Shown in pieces: positions 1 to 7,677 of a DNA stretch of 24,138 bases. Source of the stretch: JBDRLD01 sp043813445 (lineage in GTDB: Bacteria > Patescibacteriota > Patescibacteriia > JACPHY01); the NCBI GenBank assembly GCA_043813445.1, contig JBDRLD010000023.1:1-24138 (forward strand), in the 5' to 3' direction. Positions within the stretch are counted from its first letter, which is position 1. Each line of letters begins with the position of its first letter. Both the position numbers and the translations under genes were made by a program. Below the pieces are notes generated by a model, which worked only from the letters and a program-made list of their open reading frames with translations, had not been told where the DNA came from and did no database searches.

Positions 1-79
1 CCTTGTCGTCGACGTAGGTGAAATTCCCACATGCGGCGACAAAGCCACACAACACCACCACGCGTATAACTGAACGCAT
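1..79 (-). CDS. Putative lipoprotein, N-terminal fragment running off the window
   Basis: Only the first 26 codons are inside the window: MRSVIRVVVLCGFVAAC followed by GNFTYVDDK. A basic start, a short hydrophobic stretch and a VAAC lipobox are visible, so the product is probably exported and lipid-anchored at Cys17. The ATG shares one base with the TGA stop of the preceding gene (TGATG), and GAGGAGGAAGAG just upstream, inside the end of that gene, is a strong ribosome-binding site. The two genes are therefore almost certainly translationally coupled and are likely to work together at the cell surface. The rest of the protein, and so its function, cannot be seen. Confidence 0.6.
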   Translation of the reverse strand, partial: MRSVIRVVVLCGFVAACGNFTYVDDK

Positions 80-1488
80 CACTCTTCCTCCTCTGCAGGC
101 AGTAGCTGCTTACTGCGCGAGCCACCGAAGTACCATACGAATTCAAGGAGCACTGTTGCACCCTTGGCGCCATTGACAATCACCGGCAAGAATCCGGCTC
201 GGACCTCCCATCCGTTCACCGAGTCCTGCTCTACGAACTCCTGCGCGAAGCTCGCTCCGATAAACGGAACCGAGTTGTATCCGCCATCGTCACTACCACT
301 AATCGGTAGTCGCATGAGATACATCCAGCGGAGATCGAGGCCGATCCCGGTGGGATCTCCACCCCAATCATTCCACCAACGACCACGCAGGCCCGCTCCC
401 ATACCAACAAACATTTGCTCCTGCGAGCCGATGAAGTACCGATTGTGATATCCGAGTGTGGCCATTGCTGCGATGCTGAACTGCAACGCGGCAAAACAGT
501 CAACCGCGATCGGAAGCTCCACCTCGCCCAATAGCGACGGCCCAAATGCGCGGCGCGCAAGGCCGAACGTTGGCGTCAATAGACCAACGCCATAGGAGAC
601 ATCGCCGATCGAGAGCGCACAGTCGATGTCGGGACACTGCCACGTACCATCGTCATCATCCGAATCGTCCTCAGACTCAACGACGGCAGGTAACGGCTCC
701 GGCGTTGGTAATGATTCATGGATCGGATCCTCTGGAAGTGACATCCCTCGTGATACCGGCTCCGCACCGACTCCGGTTGTCACTGCGGAAAGCTCGTACC
801 GCGCGACAATGCGGATCTTCGCGACTGCGCGCCTAATCAATGTGCCTATTTCTTGCGCGTGCGGATAGAATAAATACTGCGAGTCATCCCAGACTATAGC
901 GCCACCACTCGTGTACTGCTTAACCACATCTGCAAGCTTATAATGGATCGCTGACTCGAGTGTATACGAACGCAGCGACCCAAGGCGTCGATGAGGCCCC
1001 AACTGCGCTCGAATGCCGACGTAGTTCTCCTGCTGTGCAGGAGTGATGCTCGGCGTACAGCTACTGAGATACTCCGACGTGTCGATGAACGGACTTGCAA
1101 ACTCGGCCGCATCCGAATAACCGCCTCCGGAATATTTGCTGGTGTAGTCGACGGGGACAAGCGAAACGGGATCGTGATTGGCGAGCAACGCGGAAGCGTT
1201 CTCAATGGATCCACGAACCGAATCCAGCTCCCGAATATCCTTCGCTAATTGACGCTCCACCTCACCGAGCACATCAAACTCCGACTCGTTTCCGCAGTAT
1301 CGTCCAAGCCGAAATCCAGCTGCTCGGATGTCCCATTGCATTGAGACGCTCAGCATCCCGTCACTCTCGCACGCAATCGTTGCGTCATCAGCGACTGGCG
1401 GCAGCATCGAAACGAATTGATCGCAGTCGACCGCGACCACTCTCGGCTGAGCAATGATCTGCATGACAAACAACAGCTGCCAGTGCAT
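79..1488 (-). CDS. Secreted hypothetical protein with acidic linker and possible beta-rich C-terminal domain
   Basis: I do not recognise this 469-residue protein. The ATG at 1488 was chosen over the longer reading frame because GGAGGGAG lies 5 bases upstream and a promoter lies at 1537-1565. The first 18 or so residues (MHWQLLFVMQIIAQ...) look like a weak signal peptide. The N-terminal 250 residues have several Cys and mixed helical character. A Pro/Glu/Asp-rich linker (ESEDDSDDDDG) follows, and then about 170 residues with alternating aromatic/polar and small/hydrophobic residues, many Gly and Trp, ending near FVWYFGG. That pattern resembles outer-membrane beta-barrel or other all-beta repeat domains, but there is no terminal aromatic signature. 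It is followed by a coupled lipoprotein gene, consistent with a role outside the membrane. Function unknown. Confidence 0.75.
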   Translation of the reverse strand: MHWQLLFVMQIIAQPRVVAVDCDQFVSMLPPVADDATIACESDGMLSVSMQWDIRAAGFRLGRYCGNESEFDVLGEVERQLAKDIRELDSVRGSIENASALLANHDPVSLVPVDYTSKYSGGGYSDAAEFASPFIDTSEYLSSCTPSITPAQQENYVGIRAQLGPHRRLGSLRSYTLESAIHYKLADVVKQYTSGGAIVWDDSQYLFYPHAQEIGTLIRRAVAKIRIVARYELSAVTTGVGAEPVSRGMSLPEDPIHESLPTPEPLPAVVESEDDSDDDDGTWQCPDIDCALSIGDVSYGVGLLTPTFGLARRAFGPSLLGEVELPIAVDCFAALQFSIAAMATLGYHNRYFIGSQEQMFVGMGAGLRGRWWNDWGGDPTGIGLDLRWMYLMRLPISGSDDGGYNSVPFIGASFAQEFVEQDSVNGWEVRAGFLPVIVNGAKGATVLLEFVWYFGGSRSKQLLPAEEEE

Positions 1489-1536
1489 AGCTACTCCCTC
1501 CGCCCTGCCACAAGGCAATTGTGAATGAACACAAAA

Positions 1537-1565
1537 AGTATACAATCAAACTGTCGCATAGTCAA
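1537..1565 (-). promoter_or_regulatory. Sigma70-type promoter for the secreted protein gene
   Basis: On the minus strand TTGACT (1560-1565) and TATACT (1537-1542) are separated by exactly 17 bp. The likely transcript start near 1530 leaves a leader of about 40 nt that contains GGAGGGAG before the ATG at 1488. Confidence 0.8.
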
Positions 1566-1652
1566 TAGGCTGCATTTTTGTATTCCGACTGGCCAAATAA
1601 CATGAAACGTGGTTTACTAGTGCCGAGCCATTGAAACCGCGTAGGGCACCAT

Positions 1653-2549
1653 ATGTCAACATGCGTCCGACGGACACTCTATGGCAGCGAACGAAATGAT
1701 GAGACCCCGAACGTCATCCTTACCTGCCCGCATGACGGTGGGCCTGAAGCATTCCTCGGTGATTACCCGATCATCACTCGAGTGTGCCCTGCCGACCTCG
1801 GAACGCTCATGCGCTACCTCGCCGTGGAACGAGATACCGGTGCGAGTGCGCTCGCGCATCGCATTGCATCGCTCATTGCCAATCAGACCGACCACCGCGC
1901 TGCAGTCATCGAGGTCCTCCTTCCGCGAGGGATTGTGGACGGAAATCGTGTGACCGGATGTGCGATTCGAAATGTTTTTCACCACCACGCACACTCCGAC
2001 CTCACCGCGCAGCTCCGCGAGCTCCACACACAGGTACTACAGCTAGCATCATCGTACGTCAGCGAGCTAGAACCCAACGGTATTCTCCTAGACATCCACA
2101 CCATGGCCCCGTATACGCCATTTTGGGATCAGGAATCAGCCACCATGGCCGTCAAAGAGACACCTGATGCACTCTCACAGTATGTCGATGTCTGGATCAA
2201 TCCCACACATAGACACAAGCGACGTATGCTTGACGTAGTTACGCGATGCGACGATGACAATATTCTCATTGCTGATTCGGTTCTTCGTGACGCATGCATG
2301 AGACAACTCACTAATCATGACATCGCTTGGCGTGAGAACGATCCGTATTTTACTTCGAATCACATCGTGACCACGAACTTCATGCGCGCGCACCGCGCGA
2401 TCGCGCTCGACGTGCCGAAGGACTACCTCTCAGAACTCAACGCAGAGGACGATGAGTTCGACCCTACCGCGCTCACGATCGACAACACAAAACTCAGTCG
2501 CATCGCACAAGCGCTTGCCGACGCTGCGATCGAAACGCTTGACGCGTAA
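1653..2549 (+). CDS. N-formylglutamate amidohydrolase-like (FGase superfamily) protein
   Basis: This 298-residue protein shows the spaced motifs of the FGase fold: ILTCPHDGG at residues 22-30 (metal-ligand His27), IEVLLPRGIVDGNR at 86-99 (comparable to the family NR-x-x-D-x-NR stretch) and LLDIHTM at 145-151 (Asp147, His149). It also has a His-rich HHHAH at 110-114. The family comprises zinc-dependent amidohydrolases related to carboxypeptidases; the classical member cleaves N-formylglutamate in histidine breakdown. No histidine-utilisation genes are nearby, so the substrate here is open. The ATG at 1653 has only a weak AGGG upstream. The gene is divergent from the secreted-protein gene and ends in its own terminator, so it is probably monocistronic. 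Confidence 0.6.
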   Translation: MSTCVRRTLYGSERNDETPNVILTCPHDGGPEAFLGDYPIITRVCPADLGTLMRYLAVERDTGASALAHRIASLIANQTDHRAAVIEVLLPRGIVDGNRVTGCAIRNVFHHHAHSDLTAQLRELHTQVLQLASSYVSELEPNGILLDIHTMAPYTPFWDQESATMAVKETPDALSQYVDVWINPTHRHKRRMLDVVTRCDDDNILIADSVLRDACMRQLTNHDIAWRENDPYFTSNHIVTTNFMRAHRAIALDVPKDYLSELNAEDDEFDPTALTIDNTKLSRIAQALADAAIETLDA

Positions 2550-2565
2550 TCGATACAATCACAAA

Positions 2566-2600
2566 ACAGCGACTGCTCACGCAGCCGCTGTTGCCTTTTC
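2566..2600 (+). terminator. Intrinsic terminator after the FGase-like gene
   Basis: ACAGCGACTGC (2566-2576), loop tcac, and GCAGCCGCTGT (2581-2591) pair over 11 positions with one mismatch, followed by TGCCTTTTCTC. Confidence 0.8.
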
Positions 2601-2647
2601 TCTCACACGTTAGATATCTTCGCGCTGTTCACACTCTATCTCTCCAT

Positions 2648-2725
2648 TGTTCCCCTCCCTCCCCGCGCGAGTGCTTCGGGGTATCCCGTTGTTCCCCTCC
2701 CCCCGCGTACTCGGGGGGAGGGAGG
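2648..2725. repeat. C/G-run palindromic dispersed repeat
   Basis: GTTCCCCTCC occurs twice (2650 and 2691). The second copy continues into a perfect 10-bp inverted repeat, CCTCCCCCCG (2696-2705) and CGGGGGGAGG (2712-2721), loop cgtact. A related hairpin with a 10-bp CTCCCTCCCC stem is at 21380-21409. The rest of 2601-3032 is low-complexity C/T-rich sequence (about 2780-2825), with no supported gene apart from the hairpin at 2946-2976. Confidence 0.65.
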
Positions 2726-2945
2726 GTGAGGGATGAAGAGGTGGTATGATTCGCGTTTTGCTTTGTGGCGAAGCCATCTCTCCCCCTCTCTCTCCTCCTC
2801 TCTATCTTCGATGGAGGGGGGGTCGGAAGGAAGAGCTACTGCGATAGTGAGGGGTCGTGCAAACAACGCTGTTTATTCTCATATCTCACAGATTAAAATC
2901 CTGTACCAATTTTTCACCACCCCCTCGCTTCCATTACGAATTTAT

Positions 2946-2976
2946 AGCCCCTCAACGCAGTATGCGCAGAGGGGCT
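2946..2976 (-). terminator. Long hairpin downstream of the 44-residue peptide gene
   Basis: AGCCCCTC (2946-2953) pairs with GAGGGGCT (2969-2976). Inside it CGCA/TGCG pairs around a 3-base loop. On the minus strand it lies 56 bp after the small gene, but no clean T-run follows, so it may be an RNA-processing or 3' stabilising structure instead of a terminator. Confidence 0.45.
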
Positions 2977-3032
2977 TCCAACGTTGCTTCGTACCCATAC
3001 GATAAACGATCGCGCATGGCCACCACGACTGG

Positions 3033-3167
3033 CTACATGTAGCTCTTCACACAGAAGTGCATGATAGCTCCAGCAAGTAGTCCGATGACCACGTTCCCAA
3101 AGAGCCACGAACAGATGAGTACCTCCACCGCAAAGCATCCTACTTCCAGAATAATAGCTGCAATCAT
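3033..3167 (-). CDS. Small membrane peptide, 44 residues
   Basis: The translation starts MIAAIILEVGCFAVEVLICS and ends with ...MHFCVKSYM. It is almost entirely hydrophobic: one segment spans residues 1-23 and a second spans about 25-38, with a short hydrophilic C-terminal tail, so one or two membrane passes are likely. The ATG at 3167 has a perfect GAGGAGG ribosome-binding site 6 bases upstream, which is the main evidence that it is expressed. It sits alone in a large gap between the FGase-like gene and the AEC carrier. Small size and composition resemble bacterial regulatory or type I toxin-like membrane peptides, or pore-forming small proteins, but nothing in the sequence decides between these. 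Function unknown. Confidence 0.55.
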   Translation of the reverse strand: MIAAIILEVGCFAVEVLICSWLFGNVVIGLLAGAIMHFCVKSYM

Positions 3168-3271
3168 GACACGCTCCTCCTCGCGTCTCTAAATTAACAC
3201 AAAATCGTTAGAATACCAAATCGAATCAAGCCCCTCATCACCATCCATGTCGCGCACGTTTTATGCGCTCT

Positions 3272-3302
3272 TACTTGCTTATTTAACTAACCAGGCAAGT
3301 AG
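3272..3302. other. Inverted repeat TACTTGC / GCAAGTA
   Basis: A 7-bp inverted repeat with a 16-base spacer lies about 105 bp upstream of the 44-residue gene. It could be an operator or a weak hairpin. The remainder of 3168-3390 holds nothing else that I can support. Confidence 0.3.
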
Positions 3303-3379
3303 ACTATGAGGTTGAAGAATAAATCAGAGAGTGAAGGTGGAGAGTCTTTACTACGAAAAACGGACTTGACACGGTTTCT

Positions 3380-3430
3380 TCAGAAAAGAAACCGACCCGC
3401 TGAGTTCCCGAAGGAATAGTGGCGGGCCGG
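3380..3430 (-). terminator. Terminator after the AEC carrier gene
   Basis: Read on the minus strand, CCCGC and GCGGG (3422-3426 and 3396-3400) enclose an inner TTCC-TTCG-GGAA hairpin with a UUCG loop, followed by TCGGTTTCTTTTC. A second perfect stem, CGGTTTCTT/AAGAAACCG, overlaps the tail, so two alternative hairpins are possible. Confidence 0.6.
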
Positions 3431-3439
3431 CGTGGGTAC

Positions 3440-4393
3440 TTAGATGAGCAGAACGGCGAAGGCGCTGATGGTTAGGAGCGATAGGACCGTGCTGATTGTC
3501 ACAGCGTTCGCGCCTAGCGTCTTCCTACCTCCATAGAACTCGACCATGAGGACGCTCGAAACAGCTACGGGTGTACTCGCAAGCAGAACCAGAACATTTC
3601 GTTGAAGATCCGTGATCGGGAATGCGAGCAGGACCAACCAGGTCACGAGCGGAATCAGTATCAGCTTTACGATGCTGATCGACAACAGCTGGATACGCGT
3701 TGAGGCCGCATTCGTCAGCTTCATCCGTGCGCCAACGATCATAAGCGCGAGCGGAATGGTCAGCCCACCGACCATCATCAACACCTCACGCACGTTCGAA
3801 GGCAAATCCCATCGAACTAGGGAAAGGATTAGGCCGGAAACACACGCCAACATGATTGGATCTCGGCGAATCTTCTGCCAAATGTCACGAAGGAGGCGTT
3901 GCCAGCCGCCTGTCGCCTGGCTTGTTTCAGCTTGTCCGAAGATCAGTACCGCAATAGATGCGGCGTTCACGATCGGCCAGCTGATTCCGGCAAAGATGAT
4001 AGCCAGATCCAGCCCTTCCTTACCGAGAATACTCTCGATGAGCGGAAATCCCAGGAACACAGCGTTGGACTGAAAGGTGATGGCTTGCATGGTTCGCTTG
4101 TCTTCCCGTACGAACGGCAAAACATGGAACAGCCCAATAGTAAAAATCTGCGCGGCCACGATAGAAACCACGGCCTCAAGGACAAACCACCCCTGCTCCG
4201 CGTCCCACCGGAAGGTGTCTAGCTTGGCAATAAGCAGGCAGGGCACGCAAATGAAGTACACGAACTTTGAAAGCGCACCCCAGAACTGCGGCCCGAATTC
4301 CCCCGCGAGCCGACCGCCGCTCTTGTTGGCGATCCACCAGCCGAGCAATATGACTATACAGAGATTTCCAATTGCAAAGAGCGTTGCGCTCAT
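3440..4393 (-). CDS. AEC-family (auxin efflux carrier type) transporter
   Basis: This 317-residue integral membrane protein has about ten hydrophobic segments from LFAIGNLCIVILLGWWI at the N-terminus to SAFAVLLI at the C-terminus. The AEC hallmark stretch QSNAVFLGFPLIESILGKEGLDLAIIFAG is near residues 107-135, and the repeated half LLASTPVAVSSVLMVEFYGG, typical of the second five-helix repeat, is near 268-287. Family members export or exchange small organic anions such as malate across the cytoplasmic membrane; the substrate cannot be predicted. The start at 4393 has AGGAGG 5 bases upstream, and a consensus promoter lies 28 bp before the start codon. It is expressed alone. Length matches the family. 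Confidence 0.88.
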   Translation of the reverse strand: MSATLFAIGNLCIVILLGWWIANKSGGRLAGEFGPQFWGALSKFVYFICVPCLLIAKLDTFRWDAEQGWFVLEAVVSIVAAQIFTIGLFHVLPFVREDKRTMQAITFQSNAVFLGFPLIESILGKEGLDLAIIFAGISWPIVNAASIAVLIFGQAETSQATGGWQRLLRDIWQKIRRDPIMLACVSGLILSLVRWDLPSNVREVLMMVGGLTIPLALMIVGARMKLTNAASTRIQLLSISIVKLILIPLVTWLVLLAFPITDLQRNVLVLLASTPVAVSSVLMVEFYGGRKTLGANAVTISTVLSLLTISAFAVLLI

Positions 4394-4420
4394 CGTTTCC
4401 TCCTCATTCGATGACCAGCA

Positions 4421-4449
4421 AGTATATCAGATCCTCTATCGTTTGTCAA
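4421..4449 (-). promoter_or_regulatory. Perfect-consensus promoter of the AEC carrier gene
   Basis: Minus-strand TTGACA (4444-4449), 17-bp spacer and TATACT (4421-4426). This is the best-matched promoter in the window and suggests strong constitutive transcription. Confidence 0.88.
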
Positions 4450-4615
4450 GGAAAATAATCAAGACACCATTGATCTCTATTCCTTACCTCTCAACCAATA
4501 CACTCTTATAGTAAGGAAACCGTATCAAGTCCACTTTTTACCGGTCGGTCTGCTGGTTGCGGAAATGGTGTGAGATCAAACTGATTTTCCATGCCTACAC
4601 GGACAGTGTCAGTAA

Positions 4616-4695
4616 GGGACCTAGTCCCCATTTTTCGCACGTTTTTCGGTTGGAACAAATGTGGTTTGAGATCCTTCACTGCGCTCAGAATGACA
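4616..4695. repeat. Dispersed repeat pieces in the AEC-frr gap
   Basis: GGGAC cta GTCCC (4616-4628) is a short palindrome with a close relative at 10132-10143. The stretch 4667-4695 (TGAGATCC...TCAGAATGACA) matches, from my memory, a repeat type common in CPR and some other bacterial genomes. No gene is visible in 4450-4776. Confidence 0.5.
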
Positions 4696-4770
4696 CAGGA
4701 AATGGACTAGGATGACACGGGGGAAGGATGTGAGATTGCCGCTGTCAAGGACTCAATCGTAATGACAAAA

Positions 4771-4800
4771 CTAAACGGGCGGGGGTGGAGAACCCCGCCC
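4771..4800 (-). terminator. Terminator of the holB-frr operon
   Basis: On the minus strand GGGCGGGG pairs with CCCCGCCC (4793-4800 and 4777-4784, 8 bp, 8-base loop), followed by GTTTAGTTTTG. It lies 24 bp after the frr stop. Confidence 0.88.
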
Positions 4801-4823
4801 TTACGTCTTCGGACTTTCAATTA

Positions 4824-5372
4824 CTACATTGTCGTCACTTCCACCTCCTTCTTTTCTTGCAGTGACTTTAGCTTTGAGTTGTATTCCTCTGACATCTCAT
4901 CGAGTTTCTTTTGGAGGCGATAGCGATCATCCTCGGACAGTTCCTTAGCGCGTTCAGCTTCGATGATTGCCGACCGGGCGTCGTCTCGAACCCTGCGCAC
5001 TCGCTGCTTCGCTTCTTCGACTTTCTTTCCAAGCATTTTCACGAGCTCCTTGCGCGCATCTTCGGTGAGCTGTGGCATGGGGATTCTCAAACTATTCCCT
5101 GTCGATACGGGATTCAACGACGGTTGCGCGATTCGGATGGCTCGCTCAATATCCTTCGTCACTGCCTTGTCCCACGGATCCACTTGAAGCGTACGCGCGT
5201 CCGGTACGCTAATCGTCGCGAGTTGCTTCACCGACATCTTCGCATTATATGCATCAACAAGAATATCCTCGACGAGCGCCGGCGATGCGCGTCCGGTGCG
5301 AATGGCCTGGAGCTCATGTCTCAGGAAGTCAACAGCTTTTTCAAATTCCGGGGCGTACGTATCGAGTGTCAT
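4824..5372 (-). CDS. frr: Ribosome recycling factor
   Basis: RRF acts with EF-G to split the post-termination ribosome into subunits. The 182-residue product matches the family in length and motifs: IRTGRASPALVEDILVDAY near residues 24-42, ISVPDARTLQVDPWDKAVTKDIERAI near 53-78, NPVSTGNSLRIPMPQLTEDARKELVK near 86-111, and a long charged C-terminal helix. The ATG at 5372 was chosen because homologues begin there; the extra 45 residues of the longer reading frame overlap the preceding gene. GGGGGAAG is upstream. It follows the Ycf48-like gene by 29 bp and is last in the operon. It is not beside tsf or pyrH, its usual partners. Confidence 0.95.
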   Translation of the reverse strand: MTLDTYAPEFEKAVDFLRHELQAIRTGRASPALVEDILVDAYNAKMSVKQLATISVPDARTLQVDPWDKAVTKDIERAIRIAQPSLNPVSTGNSLRIPMPQLTEDARKELVKMLGKKVEEAKQRVRRVRDDARSAIIEAERAKELSEDDRYRLQKKLDEMSEEYNSKLKSLQEKKEVEVTTM

Positions 5373-5401
5373 AAGAGATTCTTCCCCCTGTTTACGATGT
5401 G

Positions 5402-6445
5402 CTATTTTTTCACCTTCCGAGTACCCATCCACACGACGCTTTCTCCGCGGCTGTCGATCGCAAGTGCGCTGACCTGCCGCGATGTCGGTAACTTCTTTGA
5501 CTCCCATGTCTGCCCGCCGTCCGCCGTTCGATAGAATGTCGATGTGGTCGCGTAATTGATGTCGTTCGTATTGTTTGGGTTCACCGCAATACTGGAGATA
5601 TCAACCGTTCCTGGCGCAGTGAGTAACGGCACCGGACTCCACGAGCCGCCACTATCATTTGATCGAAGCACGCCGTACTTCGACGCGTAGAACAACACGC
5701 CAGGGTTCTTCGGAGCAAGGATCAACTCGCGGTACTCAAACGCCGCTGCATAACTCTGCAGTGCCTCGCGGAGCGATTGCCAGGAGTTACCGCTATCCGT
5801 ACTTCGGAAAATCCCCTGATTCTGTGTCGCTGCAAATAGCACCGTCGTCGTTCCAACGCGTTGCGCCAAAATCCGCATCACTCTATTGTTCAGCCGTTGT
5901 GTCGCAAGCCAGCTACCGCCACCATTCGTGCTCTTCAAAAGATCCCCACGAGCATTACCGGCATAGAGCACGCCCGGGCTTGATGGATCTATCGCTAGCG
6001 CGGTCACCGCTACCTCGAAATCGCTTGATGACCAATTGCGTCCACAGTCATCACTTCGAAATACTTTCTGTCCCGCGGCCACCAGGAATGAACAACGCTG
6101 CGTCGGGTGCAGTGCGACTGCCTCAACACGCGCCCGCGCAAATGGTGCGCCGAGCGACTGCCACGTTCCACCACCATCCCACGAATAGAACGCGCCATCG
6201 GCGTCGGTGCCAAGGTAGAACGCAAGCGGGTCTGCCGGATCCTGCACGATGCTTCGAATATTAGTATTTGCTAACGACGAACCACCGCCTACCGTTGGAA
6301 TTGCGCCACGCTGTTCCCATGCGTCGCCGCGATCACGTGAGAGAAAAATCCCACCGTCGCCGGTGTTGCTCGAAAATGAAATGCATCCCGCCCCAAGGAA
6401 GAGGAGCATTGGTATAAGTGCAAGTGTATAGCGTGCGTTTCTCAT
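5402..6445 (-). CDS. Ycf48-like Asp-box (BNR) repeat lipoprotein
   Basis: This 347-residue exported protein has a signal peptide with lipobox LGAGC (Cys21), followed by seven Asp-box motifs of the S-x-D-x-G-x-x-W type: SRDRGDAW (36-43), SWDGGGTW (88-95), SDDCGRNW (131-138), then STNGGGSW, STDSGNSW, SNDSGGSW and TADGGQTW. This predicts a seven-bladed beta-propeller like Ycf48/HCF136 and related sialidase-fold proteins. Ycf48 helps assemble photosystem II, which this organism surely lacks, so here the propeller is probably a surface-binding or assembly module. It lies between holB (24 bp upstream) and frr. No clear Shine-Dalgarno precedes the ATG. Fold call firm, role unknown. Confidence 0.82.
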   Translation of the reverse strand: MRNARYTLALIPMLLFLGAGCISFSSNTGDGGIFLSRDRGDAWEQRGAIPTVGGGSSLANTNIRSIVQDPADPLAFYLGTDADGAFYSWDGGGTWQSLGAPFARARVEAVALHPTQRCSFLVAAGQKVFRSDDCGRNWSSSDFEVAVTALAIDPSSPGVLYAGNARGDLLKSTNGGGSWLATQRLNNRVMRILAQRVGTTTVLFAATQNQGIFRSTDSGNSWQSLREALQSYAAAFEYRELILAPKNPGVLFYASKYGVLRSNDSGGSWSPVPLLTAPGTVDISSIAVNPNNTNDINYATTSTFYRTADGGQTWESKKLPTSRQVSALAIDSRGESVVWMGTRKVKK

Positions 6446-6469
6446 AGGTCGATCATCAAAGCGTAAAAA

Positions 6470-7402
6470 CTATGGAATGGACATTGCAAATGCCTCAAGG
6501 ATTGTTCGTGGGGCAACGTTGGCATCGATGAGTGCGGGTGCCTGTGCGAGAACATGGAGCCACTCTAGCTGCGCCGTATTCGCATCCGGATGGCGCGTGA
6601 CGGCGCGACTCTTCCGGCTGAGCACGCCGATACACTCACGAACCATCTGACGCACGACAACTCTATCTTTCGGGTCCTTCGGTAGAGATCGAATAAACTC
6701 ATCCACGCTGCGTAGTCGATCCGTAAGACCGCTTGTCAGTACGGCCTGTGCAAATGACGCATAGCGCTCCTCCGACGCCAGTTCTCCATCGTCCGCAAGT
6801 AATACCGCAGCGCGTTGCGGGCGCCCATCTGCAAGCGAGACTATTCGATCGAGTGTCACCGGGTCTGCGACGTATGCTTGCAGTGCATCGCGCAGCTCCT
6901 CATCGGATACCTTTCCGCAGCGAATGACAGCGCAGCGCGACACAATGGTAGGAAGCACACCATGCAACGTATTCGTCGTAATGAGAATAACAGTCTTTGG
7001 TGTCGGTTCCTCGATGGTTTTCAGTAACGCATTCGCAGCGGAAGGTGAGAGACGCTCTCCATTCTCTATGATAGCGATTTTCCAGCCTGCGAACAACGAT
7101 GTCTTGCTGAGCTCGGATGCGAGCGTGCGTGCGGATTCGACACTAATCTTCTCCTTGTCCGCCTCGATATTCATGCGAATGACGTCCGGATGCACGCGCG
7201 ACTGAACATGCACACATGTCGTACAGGTGCCGCATGGACGTTCCGAGGATGCACAGAGGAGGCGCTGGGCCACCCATGTCGCAATCTCCGCCTTCCCGAC
7301 ACCGGAAGGCCCGACCAGAAGGTAGGCGTGCGCAAGTTGATCCGTGTCGATGAGACGGAAAAATGCATGACGATGCTCTATTTGTCCTACGGTCAGTTCC
7401 AT
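6470..7402 (-). CDS. holB: DNA polymerase III delta-prime subunit
   Basis: Delta-prime is the fixed arm of the clamp loader that places the sliding clamp on DNA. Visible in the 310-residue product are a Walker-A-like GPSGVGKA (31-38), a four-cysteine zinc module at Cys50, Cys57, Cys60 and Cys63, the IIENGERLSPSAANALLKTIEEP stretch (112-133), and the sensor-1/arginine-finger motif SRC (155-157). A longer reading frame begins at 7453, but its first codons lie in a dispersed repeat, and the family starts near MELTVGQIEH, so 7402 was preferred. No Shine-Dalgarno is present; the mRNA may be leaderless. First gene of the holB, Ycf48-like, frr operon. A DnaX-like subunit is less likely given the short length and missing C-terminal domains. 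Confidence 0.88.
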   Translation of the reverse strand: MELTVGQIEHRHAFFRLIDTDQLAHAYLLVGPSGVGKAEIATWVAQRLLCASSERPCGTCTTCVHVQSRVHPDVIRMNIEADKEKISVESARTLASELSKTSLFAGWKIAIIENGERLSPSAANALLKTIEEPTPKTVILITTNTLHGVLPTIVSRCAVIRCGKVSDEELRDALQAYVADPVTLDRIVSLADGRPQRAAVLLADDGELASEERYASFAQAVLTSGLTDRLRSVDEFIRSLPKDPKDRVVVRQMVRECIGVLSRKSRAVTRHPDANTAQLEWLHVLAQAPALIDANVAPRTILEAFAMSIP

Positions 7403-7435
7403 AACGATACAAAAGAGATAAAACAGGCGAGGGTG

Positions 7436-7565
7436 GGCGGGATTGCCATCCATGTAGTGTCATTGCGAGCTGCTTCCTAGTGGCGTGGCAATCCGGTGCA
7501 CTGGTGGGCGGGATTGCCGCGGCCGAAGACGGCCTCGCAATGACAGGTGGGTGTGGGCGGGATTA
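7436..7565. repeat. Inverted pair of TGTCATTGCGAG dispersed repeats
   Basis: TGTCATTGCGAG (7458-7469) and its exact complement CTCGCAATGACA (7534-7545) face each other. GGCAATCC and GGGATTGCC lie between and beside them, and GTGGGCGGGATT occurs at about 7436, 7506 and 7556. The pair lies just upstream of holB and overlaps its alternative start. Similar repeats are common in several unrelated bacterial genomes (recalled, not searched). Confidence 0.7.
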
Positions 7566-7639
7566 CACAGTGATTTTTGTCATTTCTTGCACAGTACTTA
7601 TCTAGTGTACCAAACCGTCACCGACCAAGACATCCGGGC

Positions 7640-7677
7640 AAAAGGAAAAGCCGTCGGGTGAGGGTCCCGACGGCTTT
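7640..7677 (-). terminator. Strong terminator of the tmRNA transcript
   Basis: A perfect 12-bp stem, AAAGCCGTCGGG (7647-7658) with CCCGACGGCTTT (7666-7677), 7-base loop. On the minus strand it is followed by TCCTTTTG. Confidence 0.88.

Noticed and set aside
2733..3005. 90-codon plus-strand ORF (and the opposing 76-codon frame)
   Set aside because: It is low-complexity C/T- and G-run repeat sequence without a ribosome-binding site.
5373..5507. N-terminal extension of frr
   Set aside because: The 45 extra residues overlap the end of the Ycf48-like gene and are absent from the RRF family.
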